Assembly (NCBI RefSeq): GCF_022138605.1
Contig: NZ_JACBFS010000004.1
Span: 434,001-498,000 of the forward strand
Source: Xanthobacter sp. NM-25
Lineage (GTDB): Bacteria; Pseudomonadota; Alphaproteobacteria; Rhizobiales; Xanthobacteraceae
Length of the DNA stretch: 64,000 bases
Reading direction: 5' to 3'
Made by a program: the position numbers and the translations under genes. Below are positions 51,703-60,894 of the stretch, piece by piece. Positions within the stretch are counted from its first letter, which is position 1. Every line of letters starts with the position of its first letter. Under the pieces are notes generated by a model that had not been told where the DNA came from, ran no database searches, and saw nothing but the letters and a program-made list of their open reading frames with translations.

Positions 51703-52731
51703 ATGTCCGAAACCGTCGCGTCCGACAGCGCCGCGCTGGCCCCAGCCGCTGAACCGCAAGACGCCGCGCCGCTCTGCCTCGACTTCTCGGGCCGCCTGCG
51801 CTTTGCCCGGCCGGCCGCCGGCGAGGGTGAGGATCCGGCGCCGGCCTCGGCCGCAGACGTTCTGGCGCGGCTGACCACCGCATCCTTCGCCGATCGCGGC
51901 GCGCTGCTGCCCGATGCGGCGGCCGCCGGCCGCTTCGCCCTCGACATGGTGCGCAACGCCCATCGGCTGGCGGGCCGGCCGAAGCGCACGGAGCTGGTGT
52001 TCTGCGCCGGCCCTGGCCCTGCGGCGCTGCCGCCAGGGCTTAACGACATGGTGGGGCTCGACATTCAGCGCACCGACGAGCCCGGCGCGCTGGTGGCGGC
52101 GCTCACGCCCAAGACGGCCGCCGTGCTCATCAACCCGGTGCGGCTCAACGGCACGCTGGAGGTGTTGCCCGGCAGCCTCCTGGCGGAGCTGCGGCAGGCC
52201 TGCGACGACTATGGCGTCGCCCTGATGTTCGATGAAAGCGAGAGCGGGCTCGGCCGGACCGGCATGATGTGGGCCCATGAATGGACCGGCGTGACCCCCG
52301 ACGTGCTGCTGGTGAGCGGGGGCCTTGCCGCATCGCCCCTCGCCGCCGTGCTCGCCACCGCCAAATTCGCCCGCGGCGCGCCGCCGGCTCCCACCATTGC
52401 GCCGGAGGCCGTGGCAGAGGCGGCCGACACCCTCGACCGGCTGCTGGCGCCGGGCGCCGAAGGCGAGATCCAGGCGCGGGGCTGGGCGCTGGAGGATCGG
52501 CTGGCGACCCTCTCCTGGCGCCATCGCGACCTGTTCCCCGCCACCTGCGGCCTGGGGCTGGTGCAGGGCCTCGTGTGCGCCGGGGACGCGGCGGAGCTGG
52601 CCACGCGCGCCGCCGCCGAGGGGCTCGCCTTGCGCCCCCTCGGCCCGGTGCTGGGCCTGTTTCCGCCCCTGGATGTCTCCGAGGCGGAGCTGGAGGCGGC
52701 GGCCGAGATCCTCGGCCGACTGTTGGCCTGA
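51703..52731 (+). CDS. Aminotransferase-like protein lacking the PLP lysine
   Basis: The 342-residue protein keeps the class III aminotransferase frame: GVALMFDESESGLGRTGMMW near residue 172 matches the family stretch that binds the cofactor ring (usually DEVQTGxGRTG). But where the Schiff-base lysine is expected (LAKGLGGG), it reads LLVSGGLAASPLAAVLA, with Gly in place of Lys. The large N-terminal substrate part is also short. It probably does not catalyse transamination. It lies alone between cobW and nitroreductase. A pseudoenzyme role is an inference. Confidence 0.75.
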   Translation: MSETVASDSAALAPAAEPQDAAPLCLDFSGRLRFARPAAGEGEDPAPASAADVLARLTTASFADRGALLPDAAAAGRFALDMVRNAHRLAGRPKRTELVFCAGPGPAALPPGLNDMVGLDIQRTDEPGALVAALTPKTAAVLINPVRLNGTLEVLPGSLLAELRQACDDYGVALMFDESESGLGRTGMMWAHEWTGVTPDVLLVSGGLAASPLAAVLATAKFARGAPPAPTIAPEAVAEAADTLDRLLAPGAEGEIQARGWALEDRLATLSWRHRDLFPATCGLGLVQGLVCAGDAAELATRAAAEGLALRPLGPVLGLFPPLDVSEAELEAAAEILGRLLA

Positions 52732-52746
52732 AGCCACCCGCTCCAA

Positions 52747-53601
52747 TCAGCGCAACGCGAAGCCCAGGGCCCGCACCGCCGCCATCATGCGATCGCGGCC
52801 GCTGAGGGATTCGGGGCCCTTCACCCGCTGCAAAGCAGTGCCCTGCCAGCCGACCACGCCCATGCTCTGCTTGGCCTGGAACGCCTTCATGGCCTCCTCA
52901 TAGGCGGCCAGCGGCGCTTCAGGCAGGCTCGGGTCGTAGCGCTCGCGGTGGAGCACCACGCTCTGCGGCAGGCGCGGCTTCACATCCGCCGGGCGGGCGG
53001 GATCGGGATAGCCGATGCACATGCCGAACACCGCCATGGCCTCCGGCGGCAGGCCCAGGAGCTCGGCCACCTCTTCCGGCTTGTTGCGCAGCGCGCCGAT
53101 ATAGACGCCGCCAAGGCCGAGGGATTCCGCCGCCGCCAGGGCGTTCTGCGCCGCCAGCGCCGCGTCGATGACGCCCACCAGGAAGGTCTCGAAATAATCG
53201 AGCCCGTCGGTGGGCACGCCGGCGGCACGCCCCAGCGCCCGCAGGCGCGACAGGTCCGCCAGCCACACCAGCATCAGCGGCGCCTCGGCCACATGCTTCT
53301 GGCCGCCGGCGATGGCGGCAAGGCGCGCCTTGGTCTCCGGCTTCTCCACCGCCACCACGCTCCACACCTGGAGGTTGGAGGAGGAGGCCGCCGACTGGGC
53401 GGCCGCCACCAGGGTCTCCACCAGCCCCTCCGGCACCGGCCGATCGGCGAAGGCGCGGATGGATTTGTGGGTGAGGAGCTGGGCGATGGCGGCATTCACC
53501 AGCCCGGCGGCGGGCACCTCGTCACCATAGCGCTCCTGGAGCAAAGCGGCGGCAACATCGGCGGGGACAGGCGTGGCGTTCGGGTTGGGCAACGACGACA
53601 T
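52747..53601 (-). CDS. Nitroreductase family oxidoreductase (NfsA-type)
   Basis: The 284-residue protein is of the FMN-dependent nitroreductase fold: KSIRAFADRPVPEGLVETLV for FMN phosphate binding, QSAASSSNLQVWSVVAVE, then GLGGVYIGALRN near residue 175. It uses NAD(P)H to reduce flavin and then quinones or nitro compounds. ATG 53601 with GCGAGG is preferred over an in-frame ATG at 53,685. It runs on the minus strand 15 bp after the convergent aminotransferase-like gene and before the nas operon end. Confidence 0.9.
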   Translation of the reverse strand: MSSLPNPNATPVPADVAAALLQERYGDEVPAAGLVNAAIAQLLTHKSIRAFADRPVPEGLVETLVAAAQSAASSSNLQVWSVVAVEKPETKARLAAIAGGQKHVAEAPLMLVWLADLSRLRALGRAAGVPTDGLDYFETFLVGVIDAALAAQNALAAAESLGLGGVYIGALRNKPEEVAELLGLPPEAMAVFGMCIGYPDPARPADVKPRLPQSVVLHRERYDPSLPEAPLAAYEEAMKAFQAKQSMGVVGWQGTALQRVKGPESLSGRDRMMAAVRALGFALR

Positions 53602-53700
53602 CAGGCGAACCTCGCGAGGGATCAGGCCCCGCATTTGGGCACCTCCCCCTGAGGATGCAAGACTGACCTTCCCGACCCCAGCCACTGCCGTTAGGGCAGG

Positions 53701-55140
53701 TTACGACCCACAGGCGGCCAAAGGCGCCGGCTGCACGTCGGCGGCGGTGCGGGCGGCGGCGAACACCTTGCCGATGCCGATCAGCACCGGATCATCGTGG
53801 CCGATGCCCGCCATGCCCTCGGCGAGGGCGCAGAGCGGGCCGCTCCAGCGGCGCTCGTTCCGCCGGCTGACATTGGCGGCGATCACCACCGGTGTGGTCG
53901 GCGCCAGGCCTTCCGCCAGCAGCCGCTCGGCGATCTCCGGGGCGGTGCGCCCGCCCATGTAGAACATGGTCGTCGTGGTCGGATCGGCCACCGCCCGCCA
54001 ATCGAGGTTTTCCGGCAGGGTGCCCTTGCGCGAGTGGCCGGTGACGAAGCGCACCGATTGCGCCACATCGCGATGGGTGAGCGAGGTGTTGAGGCCCGCC
54101 GCCAAGGCGCTGGCGGCGGTGATGCCCGGCACCACGCTGACGCGGATACCCGCCGCCTCCAGCGCCGCGATCTCCTCGCCCGAGCGGCCAAACACCGAAG
54201 GATCGCCCGCCTTCAGCCGCACCACCCTCTTGCCCTGGCGGGCAAAGCGCAGCATCAGCGCGTTGATCTCCTCCTGCCGGCAGCTCTCGCGCCCGCCGCG
54301 CTTGCCCACCAGCATGCGCTTGGCCTCGCGCCGGGCCAGCTCCAGCACCTCCGGCGACACCAGATCGTCGAACAGGATCACATCCGCCGCCTGCAGGGCG
54401 CGCATGCCCTTCAAGGTGAGATAGTCCGCATCCCCCGGTCCCGCCCCCACCAGGGTCACGGACCCCACCGCCGCGCGCGGCGACGGCGCCAGGGGCGCCA
54501 GATCCTCGCCCGCCGGCGCATCGGTGGCGGTGAAGGCGCGTTCGGCGAAGTCGGACCAGAAGCGGCGACGCTCGGCGGCCGCCGGCCAGCGGGCCGCCAC
54601 CGCGCCGCGGATGCGGGCGGCCAGCGCGCCCCAGGCGGCGAGATGGCGCGGCAGCAGGGTCTCGATGCGCCGGCGCACCGCCTGCCCCAGCACCGGGGCG
54701 GCACCATCGGTGGAGATGCCCACCACCACCGGCGAGCGATTGACGATGGCGCCGAACTGGAAGCTGCACAACGCCGGCTGGTCGATGACATTCACCGGCA
54801 CCCCGGCCCGCCGCACCGCCGCCGCGAACGCCTCGGCTTCCGCCCCATCGAGGTCGGCCACCGCCACGGCAAGGCCGGCCAGATCCGCGGCGGGCCAGCC
54901 TTCCGCCGCATAAGCGACGCGGCCGGCGCTCACCAGGGCCAGCATGGCCTCACCCGGCGCCTCGGCATAAACCGTCACGTTTGCGCCGGCGGCGGCGAGC
55001 AGTTCGGCTTTCCAGGCGGCGGCATCGGAGCCGCCCGCCACCAGCGCGGTGCGGCCCTTCAGCGGCAGGAACACCGGCAACACCGCCAGCGGCGCGACAC
55101 GGGCGCCCGTGGTTCGGGGATCGATCTCGGCGAGCGCCAT
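53701..55140 (-). CDS. cysG: Sirohaem synthase
   Basis: A 479-residue fusion. The N-terminal third is precorrin-2 dehydrogenase/ferrochelatase (FLPLKGRTALVAGGSDAAAW, then SFQFGAIVNRSPVVVGISTD), and the C-terminal half is uroporphyrinogen III methyltransferase (VGAGPGDADYLTLKGMRALQ, ILFDDLVSPEVL, RLKAGDPSVFGRSGEE). It makes sirohaem, the cofactor of NirB. It is last of the nas operon, 9 bp after nirD. Confidence 0.94.
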   Translation of the reverse strand: MALAEIDPRTTGARVAPLAVLPVFLPLKGRTALVAGGSDAAAWKAELLAAAGANVTVYAEAPGEAMLALVSAGRVAYAAEGWPAADLAGLAVAVADLDGAEAEAFAAAVRRAGVPVNVIDQPALCSFQFGAIVNRSPVVVGISTDGAAPVLGQAVRRRIETLLPRHLAAWGALAARIRGAVAARWPAAAERRRFWSDFAERAFTATDAPAGEDLAPLAPSPRAAVGSVTLVGAGPGDADYLTLKGMRALQAADVILFDDLVSPEVLELARREAKRMLVGKRGGRESCRQEEINALMLRFARQGKRVVRLKAGDPSVFGRSGEEIAALEAAGIRVSVVPGITAASALAAGLNTSLTHRDVAQSVRFVTGHSRKGTLPENLDWRAVADPTTTTMFYMGGRTAPEIAERLLAEGLAPTTPVVIAANVSRRNERRWSGPLCALAEGMAGIGHDDPVLIGIGKVFAAARTAADVQPAPLAACGS

Positions 55141-55149
55141 GGCCCCCTC

Positions 55150-55521
55150 CTATTCCGCGCGGGCGGTCAGGGTGTCGAGGGAGAGGAACAGCGCCCCGCC
55201 CTCATTGCGCACCAGCAGGGTCTTCACCTGCCCCTCGTCGGCGCCCAGCGCGCCGCCGGTCTCCAGGGAGATCACCCAATTGTGCAGCGGGCACGTCACC
55301 GCATGGCCGTGCACGATGCCCTGGGCCAGGGGGCCGCCCTTGTGGGGGCAGCGGTCCTCCAGGGCGAACACCGCGTCATCGGCGGTGCGGAACACGGCAA
55401 CGCGGCCCTTGGGCGTCTCCACGCAGCGGGCGCCGCGGCGGGGGATGTCGTCCAGATGGCCGATGGGGGTCCAGGTAATATCGATGGTGACGGCGATGGG
55501 CTCAAGATCAACGATCTGCAT
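55150..55521 (-). CDS. nirD: Assimilatory nitrite reductase small subunit
   Basis: A 123-residue Rieske-like protein. The 2Fe-2S motifs seem present as CPHKGGPLAQGIVH and CPLHNWVI, with two Cys and two His. It is the small partner of NirB. It lies 12 bp after nirB and 9 bp before cysG. Confidence 0.92.
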   Translation of the reverse strand: MQIVDLEPIAVTIDITWTPIGHLDDIPRRGARCVETPKGRVAVFRTADDAVFALEDRCPHKGGPLAQGIVHGHAVTCPLHNWVISLETGGALGADEGQVKTLLVRNEGGALFLSLDTLTARAE

Positions 55522-55533
55522 GGCGCGCGCTCC

Positions 55534-57975
55534 TCACTCGGCAGCTTCGGCGATGATCGCCATGGGCTTGAACTCGTGCTTGTCCTTACCGGAGACGCGC
55601 TCCGACCACGGGTCCACCTGGGCGAATTTCTGGGAGAAGACGAAGCGCTCGAAATAGCCCCGGCGCCTGTCGGCATCGTCCATGATCTGGGCGCGCACCG
55701 CGTCATAGCCGATGCGCTTGGCCCATTTGTAGATGCGCTCCAGATAGCGGGCCCCTTCGCGATACATCTGGGCGAGGGCCACCACATGCTCCAGTGCCTC
55801 GTCCTCGGTCTTCACCGTGCCGAGGATCTCGGTGCCCTTGATGTCGAGACCCGCCGCGCCGGCGAAGTGGATCTCATAGCCGCTGTCCACGCAGATGATG
55901 CCAATGTCCTTGCAGGTGGCCTCGGCGCAGTTGCGCGGGCAGCCGGAGACGGCGAGCTTCACCTTGGCCGGGGTCCACGAGCCCCACATGAATTTCTCGA
56001 TGCGGATGCCGAGACCGGTGGAATCCTGGGTGCCGAAGCGGCACCATTGCGACCCCACGCAGGTCTTCACCGTGCGCAGCCCCTTGGCATAGGCTTGGCC
56101 GGAGACGAAGCCGGCCTGGCCGAGATCCGCCCACACCGCCGGCAGGTCCTCCTTGTGGACGCCGAGGAGGTCGATGCGCTGGCCGCCGGTGACCTTCACC
56201 ATGGGGATGGCGAACTTGTCCACCACGTCGGCGATGGCGCGCAGCTCGGTGGAGGAGGTCACCCCGCCCCACATGCGCGGCACCACCGAATAGGTGCCGT
56301 CCTTCTGGATATTGGCGTGCACCCGCTCGTTGATGAAACGGGACTGGTAGTCGTCGGCATAGGCGTCGGGATAGTCGCAGACGAGGTAGTAATTGAGCGC
56401 CGGGCGGCACTTGGCACAGCCGCAGGAGGTCTTCCACTCCAGTTCCTGCATCACTGCCGGAATGGTCTTCAGCCCCTTGGCGCGGATCAGCCGGCGCACC
56501 TCGTCATGGCCGAGGTCGGTGCAGCCGCACACCGGCTCCACCGCGTTGGGTTGGTAAGCGTCGCCCAGGGTCAGCGCCATCACCTGCTCGACGAGGCCGG
56601 TGCAGGAGCCGCAGGAGGCGGACGCCTTGGTGTGGGCGCGCACATCGGCCAGGGTGGTGAGGCCCTTCGCGGTGATGGCGGCAACGATCTTGCCCTTGGA
56701 AATGCCGTTGCAGCCGCAGATCTCCGCATCATCCCCCAGCGCCGCCACCGCCGCCCGCGGGTCGTGCGTGCCCCCGCCCTGGTAGGACTGGCCATAGATG
56801 AGGGTCTCGCGCAGCGCACCGATGTCGGCGCCCCGCCGCAGCATGTCGAAATACCAGGGGCCGTCCGCCACATCGCCATAGAGCACGGCGCCGACGATCC
56901 TGTCGTCCTTCAGCACCAGGCGCTTGTAGACGCCGGCGGCGGCATCGCGCAGCACGATCTCCTGGCGGTCCGGCGCATCGGCGAAATCGCCGGCGGAGAA
57001 CAGGTTGACGCCGGTGACCTTAAGCTTGGTGGCGGTCACCGAGCCCTGATATTCCCCCTGCCCGCCGGAGAGCCGGTCGGCCAGCACCTTGGCGCTTTCA
57101 TAGAGCGGCGCGACGAGGCCATAGCACTGGCCGCGATGCTCGGCACATTCGCCCAGGGCATAGATGGCGGGATCGGACGTGCGCATGCCGTCATCCACCA
57201 CGATGCCGCGATGGACCTCGAGCCCCACCGCCTTGGCGAGCTGGGCGGCCGGGCGGATGCCCACCGCCATCACCACCAGATCCGCCGGCAGCACCCGGCC
57301 ATCCTTCAGCGCCACGCCCTCCACCTTGCCGTCGCCGACGATGGCCTGGGTGTCGGCCTTGGTGAGAATGGTGATGTCGCGGGCGGCGAGCGCCTTTTCC
57401 AGGAGATAGGCGGCGGCCGGGTCCAGCTGCCGCTCCATGAGGGTGGGCATGAGGTGCAGCACGGTGACATCCATGCCCTGGCGCTTCAGCCCATAGGCCG
57501 CCTCCAGGCCCAGAAGGCCGCCGCCGATCACCACCGCGCGGCCGCCGCCCTTGGCCGCATCCAGCATCCGCGCCACGTCGTCGAGATCGCGATAGGCGAC
57601 GACGCCGGGCAGGTCCGAGCCCGGCACCGGAATGATGATGGGGCTGGAGCCGGTGGCGATCACCAGCTTGTCGTAGCTGGCGGTGATGCCGTTCTCGGCG
57701 GTCACCGTGCGGGCGGCGCGGTCGATGGTGGCGACCCTGGCGCCCTTGTGCAGGGTCACGCCGTGATAGGCGTACCAGGCCTCATCATGAATGATGATGT
57801 CCTCGTAGGCCTTCTCTCCGGAGAGCACCGGCGAGAGCATGATGCGGTCGTAATTGACGCGCGGCTCGGCGTTGAAAATGGTGATGTCGTAAAGGCCCGG
57901 GGCCTTCTCGAACAAGTCTTCCAGCATGCGCCCCGGGGCCATGCCATTGCCGATGATGACGAGCTTCTGGGTCAT
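55534..57975 (-). CDS. nirB: Assimilatory nitrite reductase large subunit
   Basis: An 813-residue NADH-nitrite reductase. In order: FAD/NAD domain (KLVIIGNGMAPGRMLEDLF), two BFD-like 2Fe-2S Cys groups (EICGCNGISKGKIV with ASCGSCTGLVEQV; then CGCTDLGHDEVRR and CGCAKCRP), and the ferredoxin half-domain/sirohaem part with CVGSQWCRFGTQDSTGLG and VSGCPRNCAEATCKD for the 4Fe-4S centre. It reduces nitrite to ammonium in the cytoplasm. It is between nrtCD (15 bp before) and nirD. Confidence 0.96.
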   Translation of the reverse strand: MTQKLVIIGNGMAPGRMLEDLFEKAPGLYDITIFNAEPRVNYDRIMLSPVLSGEKAYEDIIIHDEAWYAYHGVTLHKGARVATIDRAARTVTAENGITASYDKLVIATGSSPIIIPVPGSDLPGVVAYRDLDDVARMLDAAKGGGRAVVIGGGLLGLEAAYGLKRQGMDVTVLHLMPTLMERQLDPAAAYLLEKALAARDITILTKADTQAIVGDGKVEGVALKDGRVLPADLVVMAVGIRPAAQLAKAVGLEVHRGIVVDDGMRTSDPAIYALGECAEHRGQCYGLVAPLYESAKVLADRLSGGQGEYQGSVTATKLKVTGVNLFSAGDFADAPDRQEIVLRDAAAGVYKRLVLKDDRIVGAVLYGDVADGPWYFDMLRRGADIGALRETLIYGQSYQGGGTHDPRAAVAALGDDAEICGCNGISKGKIVAAITAKGLTTLADVRAHTKASASCGSCTGLVEQVMALTLGDAYQPNAVEPVCGCTDLGHDEVRRLIRAKGLKTIPAVMQELEWKTSCGCAKCRPALNYYLVCDYPDAYADDYQSRFINERVHANIQKDGTYSVVPRMWGGVTSSTELRAIADVVDKFAIPMVKVTGGQRIDLLGVHKEDLPAVWADLGQAGFVSGQAYAKGLRTVKTCVGSQWCRFGTQDSTGLGIRIEKFMWGSWTPAKVKLAVSGCPRNCAEATCKDIGIICVDSGYEIHFAGAAGLDIKGTEILGTVKTEDEALEHVVALAQMYREGARYLERIYKWAKRIGYDAVRAQIMDDADRRRGYFERFVFSQKFAQVDPWSERVSGKDKHEFKPMAIIAEAAE

Positions 57976-57990
57976 GGATCACACTCCGGA

Positions 57991-59754
57991 TCACTGCGCC
58001 GCGCGCACGGTGTCGCGCTGGCGGGCCATGCGGGCGGCACGCTTGTTCTGGATGGCTTCGAGCTGCGCGGGGGCGGGATTGGCGCCGCCCTCATAGGCTT
58101 CGAGGAAGTCGAGCAGCTCCTCGCGATAGGCGTAGTAATCCGGGTGGGCGAGCAGCGCCTTGCGGGTGCGCGGGCGCGGCAGATCCACCTCCATGATGTT
58201 GCCGATGCGGGCGTTGGGCCCGTTGGACATCATCACCACCCGGTCGGCCAGCAGAATGGCCTCGTCCACATCGTGGGTGACGCAGATGGCGGTGACCTTG
58301 GTGCGGGCCCACACCTCCATCAGCACGTCCTGCAGCTCCCAGCGGGTGAGGCTGTCGAGCATGCCGAACGGCTCGTCCAGCAGCAGCAGCTTGGGAGAGA
58401 GGGCGAAGGCGCGGGCGATGCCCACCCGCTGCTTCATGCCATTGGAGAGATCGGCGGCGAGCCGGTGCATGGCATCGCCCAGGCCGACGCGCTGGAGATA
58501 ATATTCGACGATGTCGCGCCGCTCGGCGCTGGACGCATCCGGATAGACCTTGTCCACGCCGAGCGCCACGTTCTCCCGGGCCGTCAGCCAGGGCATCAGT
58601 GAAGGCGCCTGGAACACCACCGCCCGGTCGGGCCCGGCGCCGGAGACCTCGCGGCCATCGAGGATGATGCCGCCGGAGGAGATGGCGTTCAGCCCCGCTG
58701 CCATGGAGAGCACCGTGGACTTGCCGCAGCCCGAATGGCCGATGATGGAGATGAACTCGCCCTTGTTGATCTTCAGGTCGAAGCCATCCACCACCGTCAG
58801 CGGTCCCTTGGGGGTGGGATAGACCTTGCGGACGTCGGAAAACTCCACATAGCGCCGGGCGATGGGCGACTGGGCCCGCTTCTCATAGGCGGCGGGCAGC
58901 TTGGCCGGCTTCTGGGTGATGGGCACCACATTGGGCAGCACGATCGCGCTGGCGGCATCCACCCCGCGCTTGGCGCCGAGATCGAGCAGATATTCGGTGA
59001 CCTCGCCGCGAATGCGGATGAAGTCCGGATCGGAATTCATCGCCGCCCGCTCGCGGGGGCGCGGCAGGTTCACGGCGAAGGAGCGGCCCAGCGTCGCCTC
59101 CGGCCTCGGGGTGAGGGGCAGGATGCGGTCGGCCAGAAGAATGGCCTCGTCCACATCATTGGTGATGAGGACAATGGTCTTCTTTTCCCGCTCGCAGATG
59201 GTGGCGAACTCGTCCTGCAGCTTGGCGCGGGTCAAAGCGTCGAGGGCGGAGAGGGGCTCGTCCAGCAGCAGCACGTCGGGCCGCATGGCCAGCGCCCGGG
59301 CCACCGACACCCTTTGGCGCATGCCGCCGGACAGCTCTGCCGGCTTGCGATCCTTGGCGTGGGAGAGACCCACCATGTCGATATAGGTGGCGACGAGGTC
59401 GCGCCGCTCGGCCTTCGGCAGGGCCTTGTGCACCGCCTCCACCGCCAGCGCCACATTGGCCTCCACCGAGAGCCACGGCATCAGCGCGTAATTCTGGAAC
59501 ACCACGCCGCGCTCCGGGGCCGGGCCGGTGACCGGCGCGCCCTTGAACAGCACCGTTCCGGAATCGGGCTGGGCGAGCCCCGAGAGCAGGGAGATGAGGG
59601 TGGACTTGCCGGAGCCGGAAAAGCCCACCACCGCGATGAACTCGCCGTCTTCCACCTTGAGATTGATGTCGGCCAGCACCGGGTTGCGGGCCGGCCCGAC
59701 GCCGAACCCCTTCGCGACCCCGCGCGCTTCCAGAATGGTGACGCTCTCGCTCAT
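57991..59754 (-). CDS. nrtCD: Fused nitrate ABC transporter ATPase (NrtC plus NrtD type)
   Basis: A 587-residue protein with two ATPase domains in tandem. Domain 1: Walker A GFSGSGKST near residue 45, signature LSGGMRQRVS, Walker B VLLLDEPLSAL. Domain 2, from about 310: Walker A GHSGCGKST, signature LSNGMKQRVG, Walker B LLLLDEPFGML. In cyanobacteria these are two proteins and NrtC has an NrtA-like regulatory tail; here both ATPases are on one chain and that tail is absent. Start ATG 59754 is 9 bp after nrtB. Confidence 0.93.
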   Translation of the reverse strand: MSESVTILEARGVAKGFGVGPARNPVLADINLKVEDGEFIAVVGFSGSGKSTLISLLSGLAQPDSGTVLFKGAPVTGPAPERGVVFQNYALMPWLSVEANVALAVEAVHKALPKAERRDLVATYIDMVGLSHAKDRKPAELSGGMRQRVSVARALAMRPDVLLLDEPLSALDALTRAKLQDEFATICEREKKTIVLITNDVDEAILLADRILPLTPRPEATLGRSFAVNLPRPRERAAMNSDPDFIRIRGEVTEYLLDLGAKRGVDAASAIVLPNVVPITQKPAKLPAAYEKRAQSPIARRYVEFSDVRKVYPTPKGPLTVVDGFDLKINKGEFISIIGHSGCGKSTVLSMAAGLNAISSGGIILDGREVSGAGPDRAVVFQAPSLMPWLTARENVALGVDKVYPDASSAERRDIVEYYLQRVGLGDAMHRLAADLSNGMKQRVGIARAFALSPKLLLLDEPFGMLDSLTRWELQDVLMEVWARTKVTAICVTHDVDEAILLADRVVMMSNGPNARIGNIMEVDLPRPRTRKALLAHPDYYAYREELLDFLEAYEGGANPAPAQLEAIQNKRAARMARQRDTVRAAQ

Positions 59755-59762
59755 GGCGCCCC

Positions 59763-60845
59763 TCAGCGGTTCGAGGAGAAGGTGAAGGCGGACTGGAGCG
59801 CGAACATCAGCCGATCGAGGATGAAGCCGATGATGCCGATGGTGAACACCGCCACCATGATGCGCGCCAGGGAGGTGGAGGAGCCGTTCTGAAACTCGTC
59901 CCACACGAACTTTCCAAGGCCCGGGTTCTGCGCCAGCATCTCGGCGGCGATCAGCACCATCCAGCCCACGCCCAGCGACAGCCGGAGCCCGGTGAAGATC
60001 AGCGGCAAAGCGGAGGGCAGCACCAGCTTGCGGATGGTGGTGAAGGTGGAAAGCTGCAGCACCTTGCCGACATTCACCAGATCCTTGTCGATGGAAGCGA
60101 CGCCCAGCGCGGTGTTGATCATGGTGGGCCACAGCGAGCACAGGGTCACCGTCACCGCCGAGATCACCATGGACTTGGGCAGCCAGTCCGCCGGATCGAG
60201 ATAGACCGCCGACACCACCATGGTGACGATGGGCAGCCAGGCCAGCGGCGACACCGGCTTGAAGATCTGGATCAAGGGATTGATGGCACCGTTGAAGGTC
60301 TTCGACAGGCCCGAGGCGATGCCCACCGGAATGGCGATGAGCGTGCCGATGAAAAAGCCCAGGCCCACCGTGAGCAGCGAGGTGAAGATCTGGTCCACAT
60401 AGGTGGGCTTGCCGGTATAGGCGCGCACCTTCACCCGGTCCGCATGGCCCTCGGCGATGAGGGCCTGGTTGCGGGTCTCCTGGCGGGCATAGAAATCCGC
60501 CGCCTTCTGCCGCTCGGCGGCGTGGTCGGCGAACAAGGCGCCGGCCTGCTGCACCACCTCCAGCGGGCCGGGAATGGCGCCGAGCGAGGTCTGCACCTTC
60601 GGCGCCAGGAACGCCCAGGCGGCGAGGAACACCAGGATGCCGGCCAGCGGCACCAGCAGCACCCGCTTCAATTCGCCCAGTTGCTCGCCCACATTGTCGC
60701 CGGCGGCGATCTTGGCGAGGGGCACCACGAAGCCGAGGCCCAGCACATTGAGCCAGCCGGAGGCGCGGTTGATGGCCTGGAAGACCTTCTCCCGGCGCGC
60801 CGCCTTGGCGGCGGCGCCATCGAAGGTGTCGGACACGTTGGACAT
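59763..60845 (-). CDS. nrtB: Nitrate ABC transporter permease
   Basis: A 360-residue permease. The NrtB-type BPD domain is clear in the second half (FFIGTLIAIPVGIASGLSKT, LPSALPLIFTGLRLSLGVGW with the EAA-like loop). The N-terminal part has one or two helices and an extra coiled segment. It forms the channel for nitrate/nitrite import. ATG 60845 is used; upstream in-frame starts fall in the nrtA-nrtB gap. Confidence 0.92.
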   Translation of the reverse strand: MSNVSDTFDGAAAKAARREKVFQAINRASGWLNVLGLGFVVPLAKIAAGDNVGEQLGELKRVLLVPLAGILVFLAAWAFLAPKVQTSLGAIPGPLEVVQQAGALFADHAAERQKAADFYARQETRNQALIAEGHADRVKVRAYTGKPTYVDQIFTSLLTVGLGFFIGTLIAIPVGIASGLSKTFNGAINPLIQIFKPVSPLAWLPIVTMVVSAVYLDPADWLPKSMVISAVTVTLCSLWPTMINTALGVASIDKDLVNVGKVLQLSTFTTIRKLVLPSALPLIFTGLRLSLGVGWMVLIAAEMLAQNPGLGKFVWDEFQNGSSTSLARIMVAVFTIGIIGFILDRLMFALQSAFTFSSNR

Positions 60846-60894
60846 GGCTTGAATCCTGTCTGGCTGATGTCTGCCGTGGTGCCGGGAGCGGGGC

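Noticed and set aside
53797..58602. A 1601-codon open frame on the plus strand
   Set aside because: It lies exactly opposite cysG, nirD, nirB and nrtCD, is rich in His/Gly/Arg without domains, and is a by-product of GC-rich codon use.
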